From Gemmatimonadota bacterium (GTDB lineage Bacteria > Gemmatimonadota > Gemmatimonadetes > Gemmatimonadales > Gemmatimonadaceae): a stretch of DNA of 5,688 bases. Under the pieces are notes generated by a model, which saw nothing but the letters and a program-made list of their open reading frames with translations, searched no databases and had not been told where the DNA came from. Of the stretch, positions 1 to 5,358 are shown piece by piece. Each line of letters begins with the position of its first letter. Within the stretch, counting starts at the first letter, position 1. Both the position numbers and the translations under genes were made by a program. The stretch lies in NCBI GenBank assembly GCA_023249395.1, contig JAHFCS010000165.1:1-5688 (forward strand). The letters are read 5' to 3'.

Positions 1-505
1 CCTCCATGTAGCCGAGTCCGGAGCTGGGCAGCGTGTCGCGGCCGTCCAGGAAGGCGTGGATCGCAACGCGGGGAACTTTTTCGCGCCGCGCAAGCTCGAT
101 GAGCGCCAGCAGATGCGTGTCGATTGCGTGAACACCGCCGGAGCCGATGAGACCGAGCAGGTGGAGCGGTCGGCCTCGCTCCTTCGCCTGCCGGCATGCG
201 GCGACGAGAGCCGGATTGCGAAAGAAGGACCCGTCAGCGATCGCGGCCGAGATGCGCACCAGGTCCTGCATCACCACGCGGCCGGCGCCGAGATTGAGGT
301 GGCCGACTTCGCTGTTGCCCATCTGGCCCTCGGGAAGACCGACGCGAGTGCCGGAAGCTTCGAGCAGCGTACGCGCGGGATGGCGCCAGATCGCGTCCCA
401 CGTTGGCGTGTCGGCCATCGCGATCGCGTTGCCTTCGGTCTGTTGTCGGTACCCCCAGCCATCGAGTACGATGAGTGCTACGGGTCGCGATTTGTCGCGT
501 GCCAT
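1..505 (-). CDS. gpmI: 2,3-bisphosphoglycerate-independent phosphoglycerate mutase, N-terminal part
   Basis: The gene reads leftward from an ATG at 505-503 and stays open for 168 codons to the window edge, so the C-terminal two thirds is missing (the family is about 510-550 residues). The enzyme interconverts 3- and 2-phosphoglycerate in cytoplasmic glycolysis and gluconeogenesis, using two metal ions. Visible signatures are the N-terminal VLDGWG with metal-ligand Asp15, the catalytic phospho-serine motif MGNSEVGHLNLG with Ser65, the substrate-site GGVH with His126, and HAFLDGRDT at 150-158 (Asp154, Arg156, Asp157). The usual second His after GGVH (commonly GGVHSH) is replaced by Ala-Ile, a small variation in a variable stretch. 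The start is chosen because family homology begins a few residues after it. The gene is divergent from the envelope cluster and functionally unrelated to it. Identification is secure from the motifs. Confidence 0.96.
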   Translation of the reverse strand, partial: MARDKSRPVALIVLDGWGYRQQTEGNAIAMADTPTWDAIWRHPARTLLEASGTRVGLPEGQMGNSEVGHLNLGAGRVVMQDLVRISAAIADGSFFRNPALVAACRQAKERGRPLHLLGLIGSGGVHAIDTHLLALIELARREKVPRVAIHAFLDGRDTLPSSGLGYME

Positions 506-566
506 TGTTGCTCGTTGAGTGTAGGAGTGTACGTTAGGAACCGGCGGCAAATGTACCCCTCATAAA
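506..566. promoter_or_regulatory. Divergent intergenic region, presumed promoters for gpmI and the envelope operon
   Basis: This 61-base gap is the only space between two divergent genes, so at least one promoter per direction probably lies in it or just inside the coding ends. I cannot point to a convincing -35/-10 pair on either strand. The closest plus-strand match is TTGCTC at 508-513 with TACGTT at 530-535 (16-base spacing), which is weak. Neither gene shows a good Shine-Dalgarno here. The gap also holds a four-codon ORF (ATG 551 to TAA 565) that ends one base before the ATG at 567. The role is inferred from gene arrangement. Confidence 0.4.
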
Positions 567-1166
567 ATGCACCATCCAGCGATGCGCATCCTTTTTCTCT
601 TCGCGTTACTCAGCGTCCGCGGTCTCGCGGCTCAGGAAGTCCAGCAGGACACGCCACTCTACAACGCCGCACGCGTCGCGGCCATTCGAACGGCACCCGC
701 TGCCGGCACAACTCCGTCACCAGTCGTCGGGCAGGTGAATCGTGGCTCGACAGTCGAGGTCCTTGGGCGCGAGCGCGGTTGGGCGAGGGTAAGGCTGGAG
801 GGGTGGGTTCGTGAGTCCGACCTGATCATCGCCGACAGCTCGTTGCGCATTCTGAGCGCCGCCGACATCAGGAGCGATCCGGTGGCAGCGCAGGGCAAGC
901 TCGTTCGCTGGCAGATGCAGGCGGTGTCGCTCCAGACCGCCGACGCGCTTCGCACCGGACTTTCGGCAGGCGAGCCCTATCTTCTTGCGCTCGGGCCAGG
1001 GGCGGAGAAGACCCTGGTTTATCTTGCAGTGCCGCCCGGTCTCCTGCCGAGCGCGCGGAATCTGCCGGCGATGGCGGATGTCATCATCGTCGCGCGCGTG
1101 CGCAACGGGCGCAGTGAGCCGGCGGGCGTTCCGATCCTGGATCTTCAAAGTCTGACGAGACAATAG
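567..1166 (+). CDS. Secreted SH3b-domain protein
   Basis: The product has 199 residues. A hydrophobic signal peptide is visible at about residues 6-22 (MRILFLFALL onward, probable cleavage near GLAA-QE), so it should be exported. Residues about 35-86 form a bacterial SH3 (SH3b) domain: hydrophobic VAAIRTAP start, GQVNRGSTVEVL strand, then the diagnostic GWARVRLEGWVRESDL. SH3b domains commonly bind cell-wall peptides and accompany wall hydrolases. Residues about 90-195 form a second beta-rich region (GKLVRWQMQAV, KTLVYLAVP, VIIVARVRNG) that I do not recognise; the pattern could fit an OB-like barrel. The start is uncertain: ATG 567 gives MHHPAM, while ATG 582 gives a more typical signal peptide beginning MRIL, and neither has a clear Shine-Dalgarno. 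The stop TAG abuts the next gene's ATG, implying translational coupling. Confidence 0.8.
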   Translation: MHHPAMRILFLFALLSVRGLAAQEVQQDTPLYNAARVAAIRTAPAAGTTPSPVVGQVNRGSTVEVLGRERGWARVRLEGWVRESDLIIADSSLRILSAADIRSDPVAAQGKLVRWQMQAVSLQTADALRTGLSAGEPYLLALGPGAEKTLVYLAVPPGLLPSARNLPAMADVIIVARVRNGRSEPAGVPILDLQSLTRQ

Positions 1167-1856
1167 ATGGAACTATCAAGCGGCACTCCCGGAAATTCGC
1201 ACGACCCCCTCGATGGGCCCGGCAGCAGGCGCGACCCGGCGAAGGGACGCGAGGGCGATCGCCGGCGGACGGGGTGGCGGGATTTCCGCCGTGCGTATCC
1301 AGGATTCGTGTTTACGCTGCTCCTCGCGCTCGTCGCGATCCTGTCGCTCGATGCATTCCTGATCTACAAGCGTCGTGCGTACACCACCGAGGTAAATCAG
1401 CTGCGCGGTGCGATGACCGATGCGGAGCGAGCGAGGACGGACGCCATAGTCGAGGCCGAGCACAACAAGACCCGTATCGCTATCGAGCTCGCGCGACGAC
1501 AGGCGAAGATGGAGAAATCGCTTCACCTCGCGATTGCTCTCGACAGTGGGCGGATCTATCTCGAGCGAGACGGCGCGGTGCTCCGCGAGATGGCGGCTCA
1601 GTTCGGACCTGAGAAGGGCGTGACCCCCGGTTCCGACTCGCTTCCAGTGGTGATACCTCGCGGCCAGCGAAACGTGGTGCGCCTCGAGGAGAACAGGATC
1701 GTCCTTGAAGGGGGGAGTGCGATCGAGGCGGCGCACACCGACGTCGCGACGGCAGATACATCGCCTGTGCCGCCCGGAAACGTGCGCATAGGACTCACCG
1801 ACATGAAGGCAATCATGCCGAATCTGACAGCCGGCATGCGGGTCTACTTTTACTGA
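1167..1856 (+). CDS. Membrane-anchored coiled-coil protein with degenerate YkuD-like domain (probable pseudo-L,D-transpeptidase)
   Basis: The product has 229 residues. The first 43 are polar and basic (many Arg, cytoplasmic), followed by one transmembrane helix at about 46-67, an Ala/Glu/Arg-rich probable coiled coil at about 74-118, and a C-terminal domain at 119-229. By eye the C-terminal domain is collinear with the downstream transpeptidase. Residues 119-150 match its first YkuD strands, with GPEK resembling GSGK. IPRG at 163-166 matches TPRG at 130-133 there. The last 25 residues (NVRIGLTDM to VYFY) match the 25 starting at the catalytic Cys (CVRLRNEDI to VFIY). Asn205 sits at the Cys position, the SH before it is missing, and the roughly 70-residue core carrying the His is absent, so catalysis is not expected. 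A scaffold or regulatory partner of the next gene's enzyme is inferred. The membrane anchor and coil are clear; the homology needs a profile search. It starts directly after the previous stop. Confidence 0.7.
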   Translation: MELSSGTPGNSHDPLDGPGSRRDPAKGREGDRRRTGWRDFRRAYPGFVFTLLLALVAILSLDAFLIYKRRAYTTEVNQLRGAMTDAERARTDAIVEAEHNKTRIAIELARRQAKMEKSLHLAIALDSGRIYLERDGAVLREMAAQFGPEKGVTPGSDSLPVVIPRGQRNVVRLEENRIVLEGGSAIEAAHTDVATADTSPVPPGNVRIGLTDMKAIMPNLTAGMRVYFY

Positions 1857-1885
1857 TCCCGGTGCGCATCGCGGGTCTCACTTAC

Positions 1886-1890
1886 AGGGG
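1886..1890 (+). promoter_or_regulatory. Ribosome binding site of the L,D-transpeptidase gene
   Basis: AGGGG lies six bases before ATG 1897, a good Shine-Dalgarno that supports this start in the 40-base gap after the previous stop. The rest of the gap shows no terminator-like hairpin, so read-through from upstream is likely. Confidence 0.6.
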
Positions 1891-1896
1891 TAGCTG

Positions 1897-2751
1897 ATGG
1901 GTTTCGTGAATACCGTGACACACGGCGGCAAGTGGGTCTGGATGACGCTGCTCGGCTTTGCGGCGGCGACTGTGGCGAGCGCGATGCTTGTTACGAAGAC
2001 CGCCGACCTTCGCTATCAGCGCGACGTCAACCGGATGGTCTTCAACGATAACCTCGGCGTCCTGGAGGAGGTCAAGGCGAAGCTCGGCATGACAACCGAC
2101 AGCCTCAATCGCCTTGTTGCGAATCCGACGATTCAACCCGATCAGTCTTACATCGTGATCAGCATCACCGAGCGCGAGCTGTGGTACAAGAAGGGGAACG
2201 AGCTGTTGTTCCACACGCAGGTTGCGACCGGGAGCGGCAAGACCCTGATCTCGGGCGCCAGCGGTAAGGAGTGGAAGTTCGAGACGCCTCGCGGTCGGCT
2301 GACAGTGGAGTCCAAGGAAGTAAATCCGGCGTGGGTGCCCCCTGACTGGCACTTCCAGGAGCAGGCGAACAAGCGGGGCCTCGGGATTGTTCGGCTCGAG
2401 CGGGGGCGGGCGATTCCTTCGTCCGACGGCTCGGTCCTCACGGTTTCAGGGGCGGATGTAGTCCGCCGGTATCCCAACGGGTCGGTTGTTCCCCTCGCGG
2501 CGACCGAAGGCCACGAGATAATCGCGAACGGCAACATCATCATTCCGCCCTACGGCACGACCCAGCGGCGCTACATGGGCGTGCTCGGGACTCGCCGGCT
2601 ATACCTTGGCGACGGGTATGGAATCCATGGCACGGACCATCCCGAGACAATCGGCAGAGCAGCAAGTCACGGATGTGTCAGATTGCGCAACGAGGACATC
2701 GAAAAGCTCTACGACATGGTGCCGGTGGGAACACCGGTGTTCATCTATTGA
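1897..2751 (+). CDS. Membrane-anchored L,D-transpeptidase (YkuD family)
   Basis: The product has 284 residues. It has a single N-terminal transmembrane helix at about 14-32, a helical stalk at about 36-75, then a YkuD catalytic domain at 84-284. Visible domain landmarks are YIVISITERELWY at the start, VATGSGK, TPRG at 130-133, NPAWVPPDW at 143-151, and the active-site block HGTD (His244) to SHGCVRL (His258, catalytic Cys260, Arg262). These enzymes act in the periplasm. They attack the L,D bond of a peptidoglycan tetrapeptide, forming a Cys acyl-enzyme, and then make 3-3 crosslinks or attach proteins; they are typically insensitive to most penicillins. About 65 residues between PPDW and PPYGTT look longer than in compact family members, and could be an insertion lobe. 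It follows a catalytically dead-looking relative and precedes an M15 peptidase that could trim stem peptides. The family call is secure; the exact reaction is not. Confidence 0.95.
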   Translation: MGFVNTVTHGGKWVWMTLLGFAAATVASAMLVTKTADLRYQRDVNRMVFNDNLGVLEEVKAKLGMTTDSLNRLVANPTIQPDQSYIVISITERELWYKKGNELLFHTQVATGSGKTLISGASGKEWKFETPRGRLTVESKEVNPAWVPPDWHFQEQANKRGLGIVRLERGRAIPSSDGSVLTVSGADVVRRYPNGSVVPLAATEGHEIIANGNIIIPPYGTTQRRYMGVLGTRRLYLGDGYGIHGTDHPETIGRAASHGCVRLRNEDIEKLYDMVPVGTPVFIY

Positions 2752-2827
2752 TATATCGGGTTCTGCGTGGCAGCCGCCCGGCCGCAAATGGTTGGACGGC
2801 GGGGCTTTGCGTCCTTAGGTTGAGTCC

Positions 2828-3877
2828 ATGGAACCCGCGATGACCGGCTGGAGCCCGGAGGAGCCGGACGACGCCTTTTTCAGGCGTCGGAAACCGGCAA
2901 TGCTGGTGACGATAGCGCTCGTAATCATCGCCAGCCTCGGCGCCTTCCAGTTCAGGAATGGCATCTCGCCCTTTGCCGTCAAGCCATTCGGGACTTTTCT
3001 CTCGCGGACCCTTCCAACGGCCGAGCCGTCGGCGAGCGCGTTTGGCACCAGCGGCGGCGTTCTCCTCCGCTTCGCAATGCCGGGCCAGGATATCGAGTAT
3101 CCGCTTGACGTCCACGGCGATCCGACCGCTCTCCGCTACGAGTGGGTGCGGCTCGGCGAGACGATCGGCTCCGAGCCGGCGCGCGTTCTTCTCGGGGCGA
3201 ACGTCCGGGCGCCGGTCAAGGCCGGCTTCTATCGCCTTGCCCTGGTGCGTGACGACCAGCATCGAATCGTAGATGGGTTGACGCTCGCCGTGCTGGTCCC
3301 ATTCAGGGAGAAGGAAGGGGGGAAGCTCAACGGCTATCGCATCGGCACCTACCTGGCCGAGAAGATCGCTGGCAACCAGGATCCACCCGAAGGATTTCTC
3401 GAGATCACCGAGCACGACGTGGACCTTCCGATCAGCAAGCACCTCAGGGTCGGCGATTTCCTCAGTCATGACGATCAGCAGACCTGGCCCCGCTACGCGG
3501 CGGTCAGCCCGCGTCTGCTGGACAAGCTCGAGCTCGTAATCGCCGAGATCACGCGCTGGCACGGCTCGGAGACCCCGCTGAGTCTGGCGTTCGATGTCCA
3601 CTCGGGATTCCGGGCCCCAGCCCATAACGGTCGGATCGCCCGCGCGGCGCGCGACAGCCAGCACCAGTATGGCGACGCCGCCGACGTCATCATGGACGCC
3701 AACGGCGACGGCAGGTACACCGCGCTCGACAGCCGGCTCGTCGGTCTGGCGGTAGAGATTGTGGAACTCAAGCACCCGGAGCTCGTAGGTGGGCTGGGGA
3801 TCTACACCAGCGGACATTCGCGCACCACGTACGTCCACATCGACGCACGGGGAACCCGCGCCCGATGGCGCGGCTAG
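2828..3877 (+). CDS. Membrane-anchored M15-type zinc peptidase (D-Ala-D-Ala carboxypeptidase-like)
   Basis: The product has 349 residues: a short cytoplasmic tail, a transmembrane helix at about 23-40, a beta-rich middle region at about 76-160 (Ig-like in pattern, ending in LVPFREKEGGKLNGYRIG), and a C-terminal peptidase domain at about 228-349. The peptidase signatures are FDVHSGFRAPAHN (Arg262), SQHQYGDAAD with probable zinc ligands His279 and Asp286, and YVHIDARG with His337 as third ligand. The M15 family cleaves D-Ala-D-Ala or other stem-peptide bonds of peptidoglycan in the periplasm. Right after the zinc motif, residues 290-301 (DANGDGRYTALD) match a calcium-binding EF-hand-type loop. 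ATG 2828 is preferred, with AGG at 2817-2819 eight bases upstream; ATG 2840 is possible. It follows the transpeptidase by 76 bases. The family is confident; the bond cleaved (D,D, L,D or endopeptidase) cannot be read from the sequence. Confidence 0.88.
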   Translation: MEPAMTGWSPEEPDDAFFRRRKPAMLVTIALVIIASLGAFQFRNGISPFAVKPFGTFLSRTLPTAEPSASAFGTSGGVLLRFAMPGQDIEYPLDVHGDPTALRYEWVRLGETIGSEPARVLLGANVRAPVKAGFYRLALVRDDQHRIVDGLTLAVLVPFREKEGGKLNGYRIGTYLAEKIAGNQDPPEGFLEITEHDVDLPISKHLRVGDFLSHDDQQTWPRYAAVSPRLLDKLELVIAEITRWHGSETPLSLAFDVHSGFRAPAHNGRIARAARDSQHQYGDAADVIMDANGDGRYTALDSRLVGLAVEIVELKHPELVGGLGIYTSGHSRTTYVHIDARGTRARWRG

Positions 3878-3881
3878 GAGG
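3876..3881 (+). promoter_or_regulatory. Ribosome binding site that fixes the start of the 136-residue gene
   Basis: A perfect AGGAGG overlaps the TAG stop of the M15 peptidase gene and lies nine bases before ATG 3891. It decides for this start over the in-frame ATG at 3789, which lies inside the upstream coding region. The arrangement suggests translation of the two genes is coupled. Confidence 0.75.
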
Positions 3882-3890
3882 GAACCGAAT

Positions 3891-4301
3891 ATGAACGAGG
3901 TCCTGCGGGACAGGCTGATCAGGAAGCTCGACACGCTGCCTGAAGAGCGCGTCTATCAGATTTTCGACTACATAGATTTTCTCGAGTCGAAGTATGCCCA
4001 GCGGTCGAGCCAATCGACGAATCCGCTCAAGCGGTTCGCCGAAGGGATGGAGGACACGCTCAGGGCGGGGAAGATGTCCGCCAATGTCATCGGCGGAACG
4101 ATGAATATCATGAACAAAGCGGTTGGGGCGATCACCGATGTCGCGGCCGCTGGCAAGTCTGTTGCAAGTGGAATCATGGACGTGGCAACCGGAGCCCCCG
4201 TTCCAAAGCCACCGGAAGCCCATCCGCCCGAGATTCCGCGGACGGGTCCGCATGAATTGGGGAGCCAGCTACCCAAACCACCCGGAGACGAACGTAAGTG
4301 A
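3891..4301 (+). CDS. Small protein with DUF2281-like N-terminus, glycine/alanine helix and proline-rich tail
   Basis: The product has 136 residues and no signal peptide. Residues about 3-36 (LRDRLIRKLDTLPEERVYQI, then FDYIDFLESKY) match the pattern of short DUF2281-like domains, whose hallmark is a leucine-proline-glutamate turn followed by a helix ending FLxxKY. Such domains are often described as antitoxin-like. Here no toxin-like ORF (such as a PIN protein) is adjacent. Residues 58-101 are rich in Gly, Ala, Met and small hydrophobics (ANVIGGTMNIMNKAVGAITD), like a glycine-zipper or amphipathic membrane-interacting helix. Residues 102-136 are proline-rich and probably disordered. It overlaps the next gene by four bases (GTGA), so the two are probably made together. 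Function is unknown; a structural or membrane-associated adaptor for the DUF1232 protein is only an inference. Confidence 0.72.
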   Translation: MNEVLRDRLIRKLDTLPEERVYQIFDYIDFLESKYAQRSSQSTNPLKRFAEGMEDTLRAGKMSANVIGGTMNIMNKAVGAITDVAAAGKSVASGIMDVATGAPVPKPPEAHPPEIPRTGPHELGSQLPKPPGDERK

Positions 4302-4789
4302 CAACCAGGAAAGCGCGGGTTTCGCCGGCAGCGTCATCGGCGCCGTCAGCGGCAGCGGGAAGGCGGACCAGAACGCTGCCCCGGGAGGTGAAGGTCGAGG
4401 AACGCCCGCGTACGGGCGCAAAGCGGACCGTGATGGATACCGTGCGGGAGATCCCCAACTTCCTGCGCCTGCTCTATGGTCTGCTCACTGATTCGAGAGT
4501 CGCCAACATCGACAAGCTGGTGGTTGCGGGGGCGATTGCGTATATCCTGATGCCACTCGACCTGATACCCGACTTCATTCCCTTCCTCGGAGAAGTGGAC
4601 GACGTCTTCGTGTTGATTCTTGCCCTCCAGCGTCTTATCGGGAACGCCGGCCGCGCGGTACTGGCTGACTACTGGGTGGGAGATCCCGGCGAACTGTCGT
4701 CGCTCAATCTCGAGCACATACTCGCGGCGTGCGCATTCTTCCTGCCTCGGCGTATTCGCCGTCGGCTGCGGACAATCGGTCGGGCATAG
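4298..4789 (+). CDS. DUF1232 (YkvA-type) membrane protein
   Basis: The product has 163 residues if started at GTG 4298, which overlaps the previous TGA (GTGA) and has GGAGA at 4284-4288 nine bases upstream. An internal ATG at 4433 would give a 118-residue product that begins near the conserved part. Residues 1-45 are basic, Ala/Ser-rich and probably disordered. The DUF1232 core is at about 58-112: VAGAIAYILMPLDLIPDFIP with the invariant-looking PxDLIPD (Pro86, Asp88, Pro91, Asp92), then FLGEVDD (Gly98, Asp101, Asp102) and a hydrophobic helix. The C-terminus (about 140-163) has a hydrophobic stretch and then an Arg-rich end. DUF1232 proteins are small and common in bacteria; I know of no settled function for the family. 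The core contains one or two probable membrane helices. Confidence 0.88.
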   Translation: MTTRKARVSPAASSAPSAAAGRRTRTLPREVKVEERPRTGAKRTVMDTVREIPNFLRLLYGLLTDSRVANIDKLVVAGAIAYILMPLDLIPDFIPFLGEVDDVFVLILALQRLIGNAGRAVLADYWVGDPGELSSLNLEHILAACAFFLPRRIRRRLRTIGRA

Positions 4790-4790
4790 A

Positions 4791-5324
4791 ATGCAGCTCC
4801 GTCACGGGCGATTGGCTTCTGGCCACGCGACGGCGCTCTGCTGCGCCTGTGCGGCGCTCGTGACGACAACCGGCTGTGCGATGATGTTCGAGATGCGACC
4901 GGCAGCCGACAGCTACTCATACGATATCGGACTTGCCACGGCCGGTGATATCCGCGCCCGGGCTTCGGGTATTCTGGGACGACTCGGCTACAAGGTCGTG
5001 AGGGACGACGGATCGCAGCGGGTCTACGTCGAATCTGAATGGAAGAGCCGCCCGCCGATGGACGATCAGGAGCGAAGCGGAGGAAGCGAGATAATCACGA
5101 GGGTGACGTTGCTCGGTGCTCCGCGCGCCCTCGCGGCCGGGTCTCCGGAGATGTACCACATCCTTCTCACTGTCGAGAGCCGTTACGTCCCGCTGAGAGG
5201 GACGATGCACGAGGCGCGTGATCTCAGCTCATCCGCCGGCTACGCGCGCTCGATAGTCAAGGAGATCAGCGTCGCCTTCGGCGGTAGCGCCCGTCCGGTA
5301 ACCGACGACCCGCGACCGTTCTAG
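4791..5324 (+). CDS. Putative small lipoprotein, function unknown
   Basis: The product has 177 residues starting at ATG 4791, one base after the previous stop; no Shine-Dalgarno is evident, so coupling is likely. A longer in-frame reading from ATG 4620 would overlap the DUF1232 gene by 170 bases and is rejected, because the signal sequence begins at 4791. The N-terminus (HATALCCACAALVTTTGC) is a signal-like hydrophobic segment ending in Cys29. The -3 position is Thr instead of Leu, so it is an imperfect lipobox. The mature part is a mixed alpha/beta domain: a helix with ARASGILGRLGYKVV, a strand QRVYVESEWK, an acidic loop MDDQERSGG, then strands IITRVTLLG, YHILLTVESRYVPL and a final helix SIVKEISVAFGG. 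The helix-strand pattern could be a small ferredoxin-like or TBP-like fold. I do not recognise a family. Confidence 0.72.
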   Translation: MQLRHGRLASGHATALCCACAALVTTTGCAMMFEMRPAADSYSYDIGLATAGDIRARASGILGRLGYKVVRDDGSQRVYVESEWKSRPPMDDQERSGGSEIITRVTLLGAPRALAAGSPEMYHILLTVESRYVPLRGTMHEARDLSSSAGYARSIVKEISVAFGGSARPVTDDPRPF

Positions 5325-5358
5325 CGCGGGTGACAGCTTCGTCCGCCGAGCTTTGACA

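Noticed and set aside
56..565. A 169-codon open frame on the plus strand opposite gpmI
   Set aside because: The minus strand carries unmistakable phosphoglycerate mutase motifs over the same stretch; the plus-strand product has no family features.
1176..1736. A 186-codon minus-strand frame opposite the coiled-coil protein
   Set aside because: No start context, no domain, Arg/His/Pro-rich composition; it is a shadow of the plus-strand gene, which has a clear membrane helix and correct operon spacing.
2772..2808. Possible rho-independent terminator between the transpeptidase and M15 genes
   Set aside because: CCGCC and GGCGG form only about five clean pairs, with mismatches on both sides, and the following CTTTGC is not a T run. 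The loop is long and the stem imperfect.
3789..3890. Upstream ATG at 3789 as start of the DUF2281-like protein
   Set aside because: It lies inside the M15 peptidase coding region and the added 34 residues look like out-of-frame sequence. ATG 3891 has a perfect AGGAGG nine bases upstream.
2741..3934. A 397-codon open frame on the minus strand opposite the M15 peptidase
   Set aside because: The plus strand here encodes a protein with clear zinc-peptidase motifs. The antisense product is Arg/Gly/Asp-rich with no recognisable domain, as expected for antisense frames in GC-rich DNA.
3891..4301. Toxin-antitoxin module based on the DUF2281-like domain
   Set aside because: No toxin-type ORF is adjacent; neighbours are an M15 peptidase and a DUF1232 protein, and the protein is much longer than typical antitoxins of that type.
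4620..4790. Longer in-frame start at 4620 for the small lipoprotein
   Set aside because: It would overlap most of the DUF1232 C-terminal coding region and put 57 non-homologous residues before the signal peptide; ATG 4791 is one base after the preceding stop.
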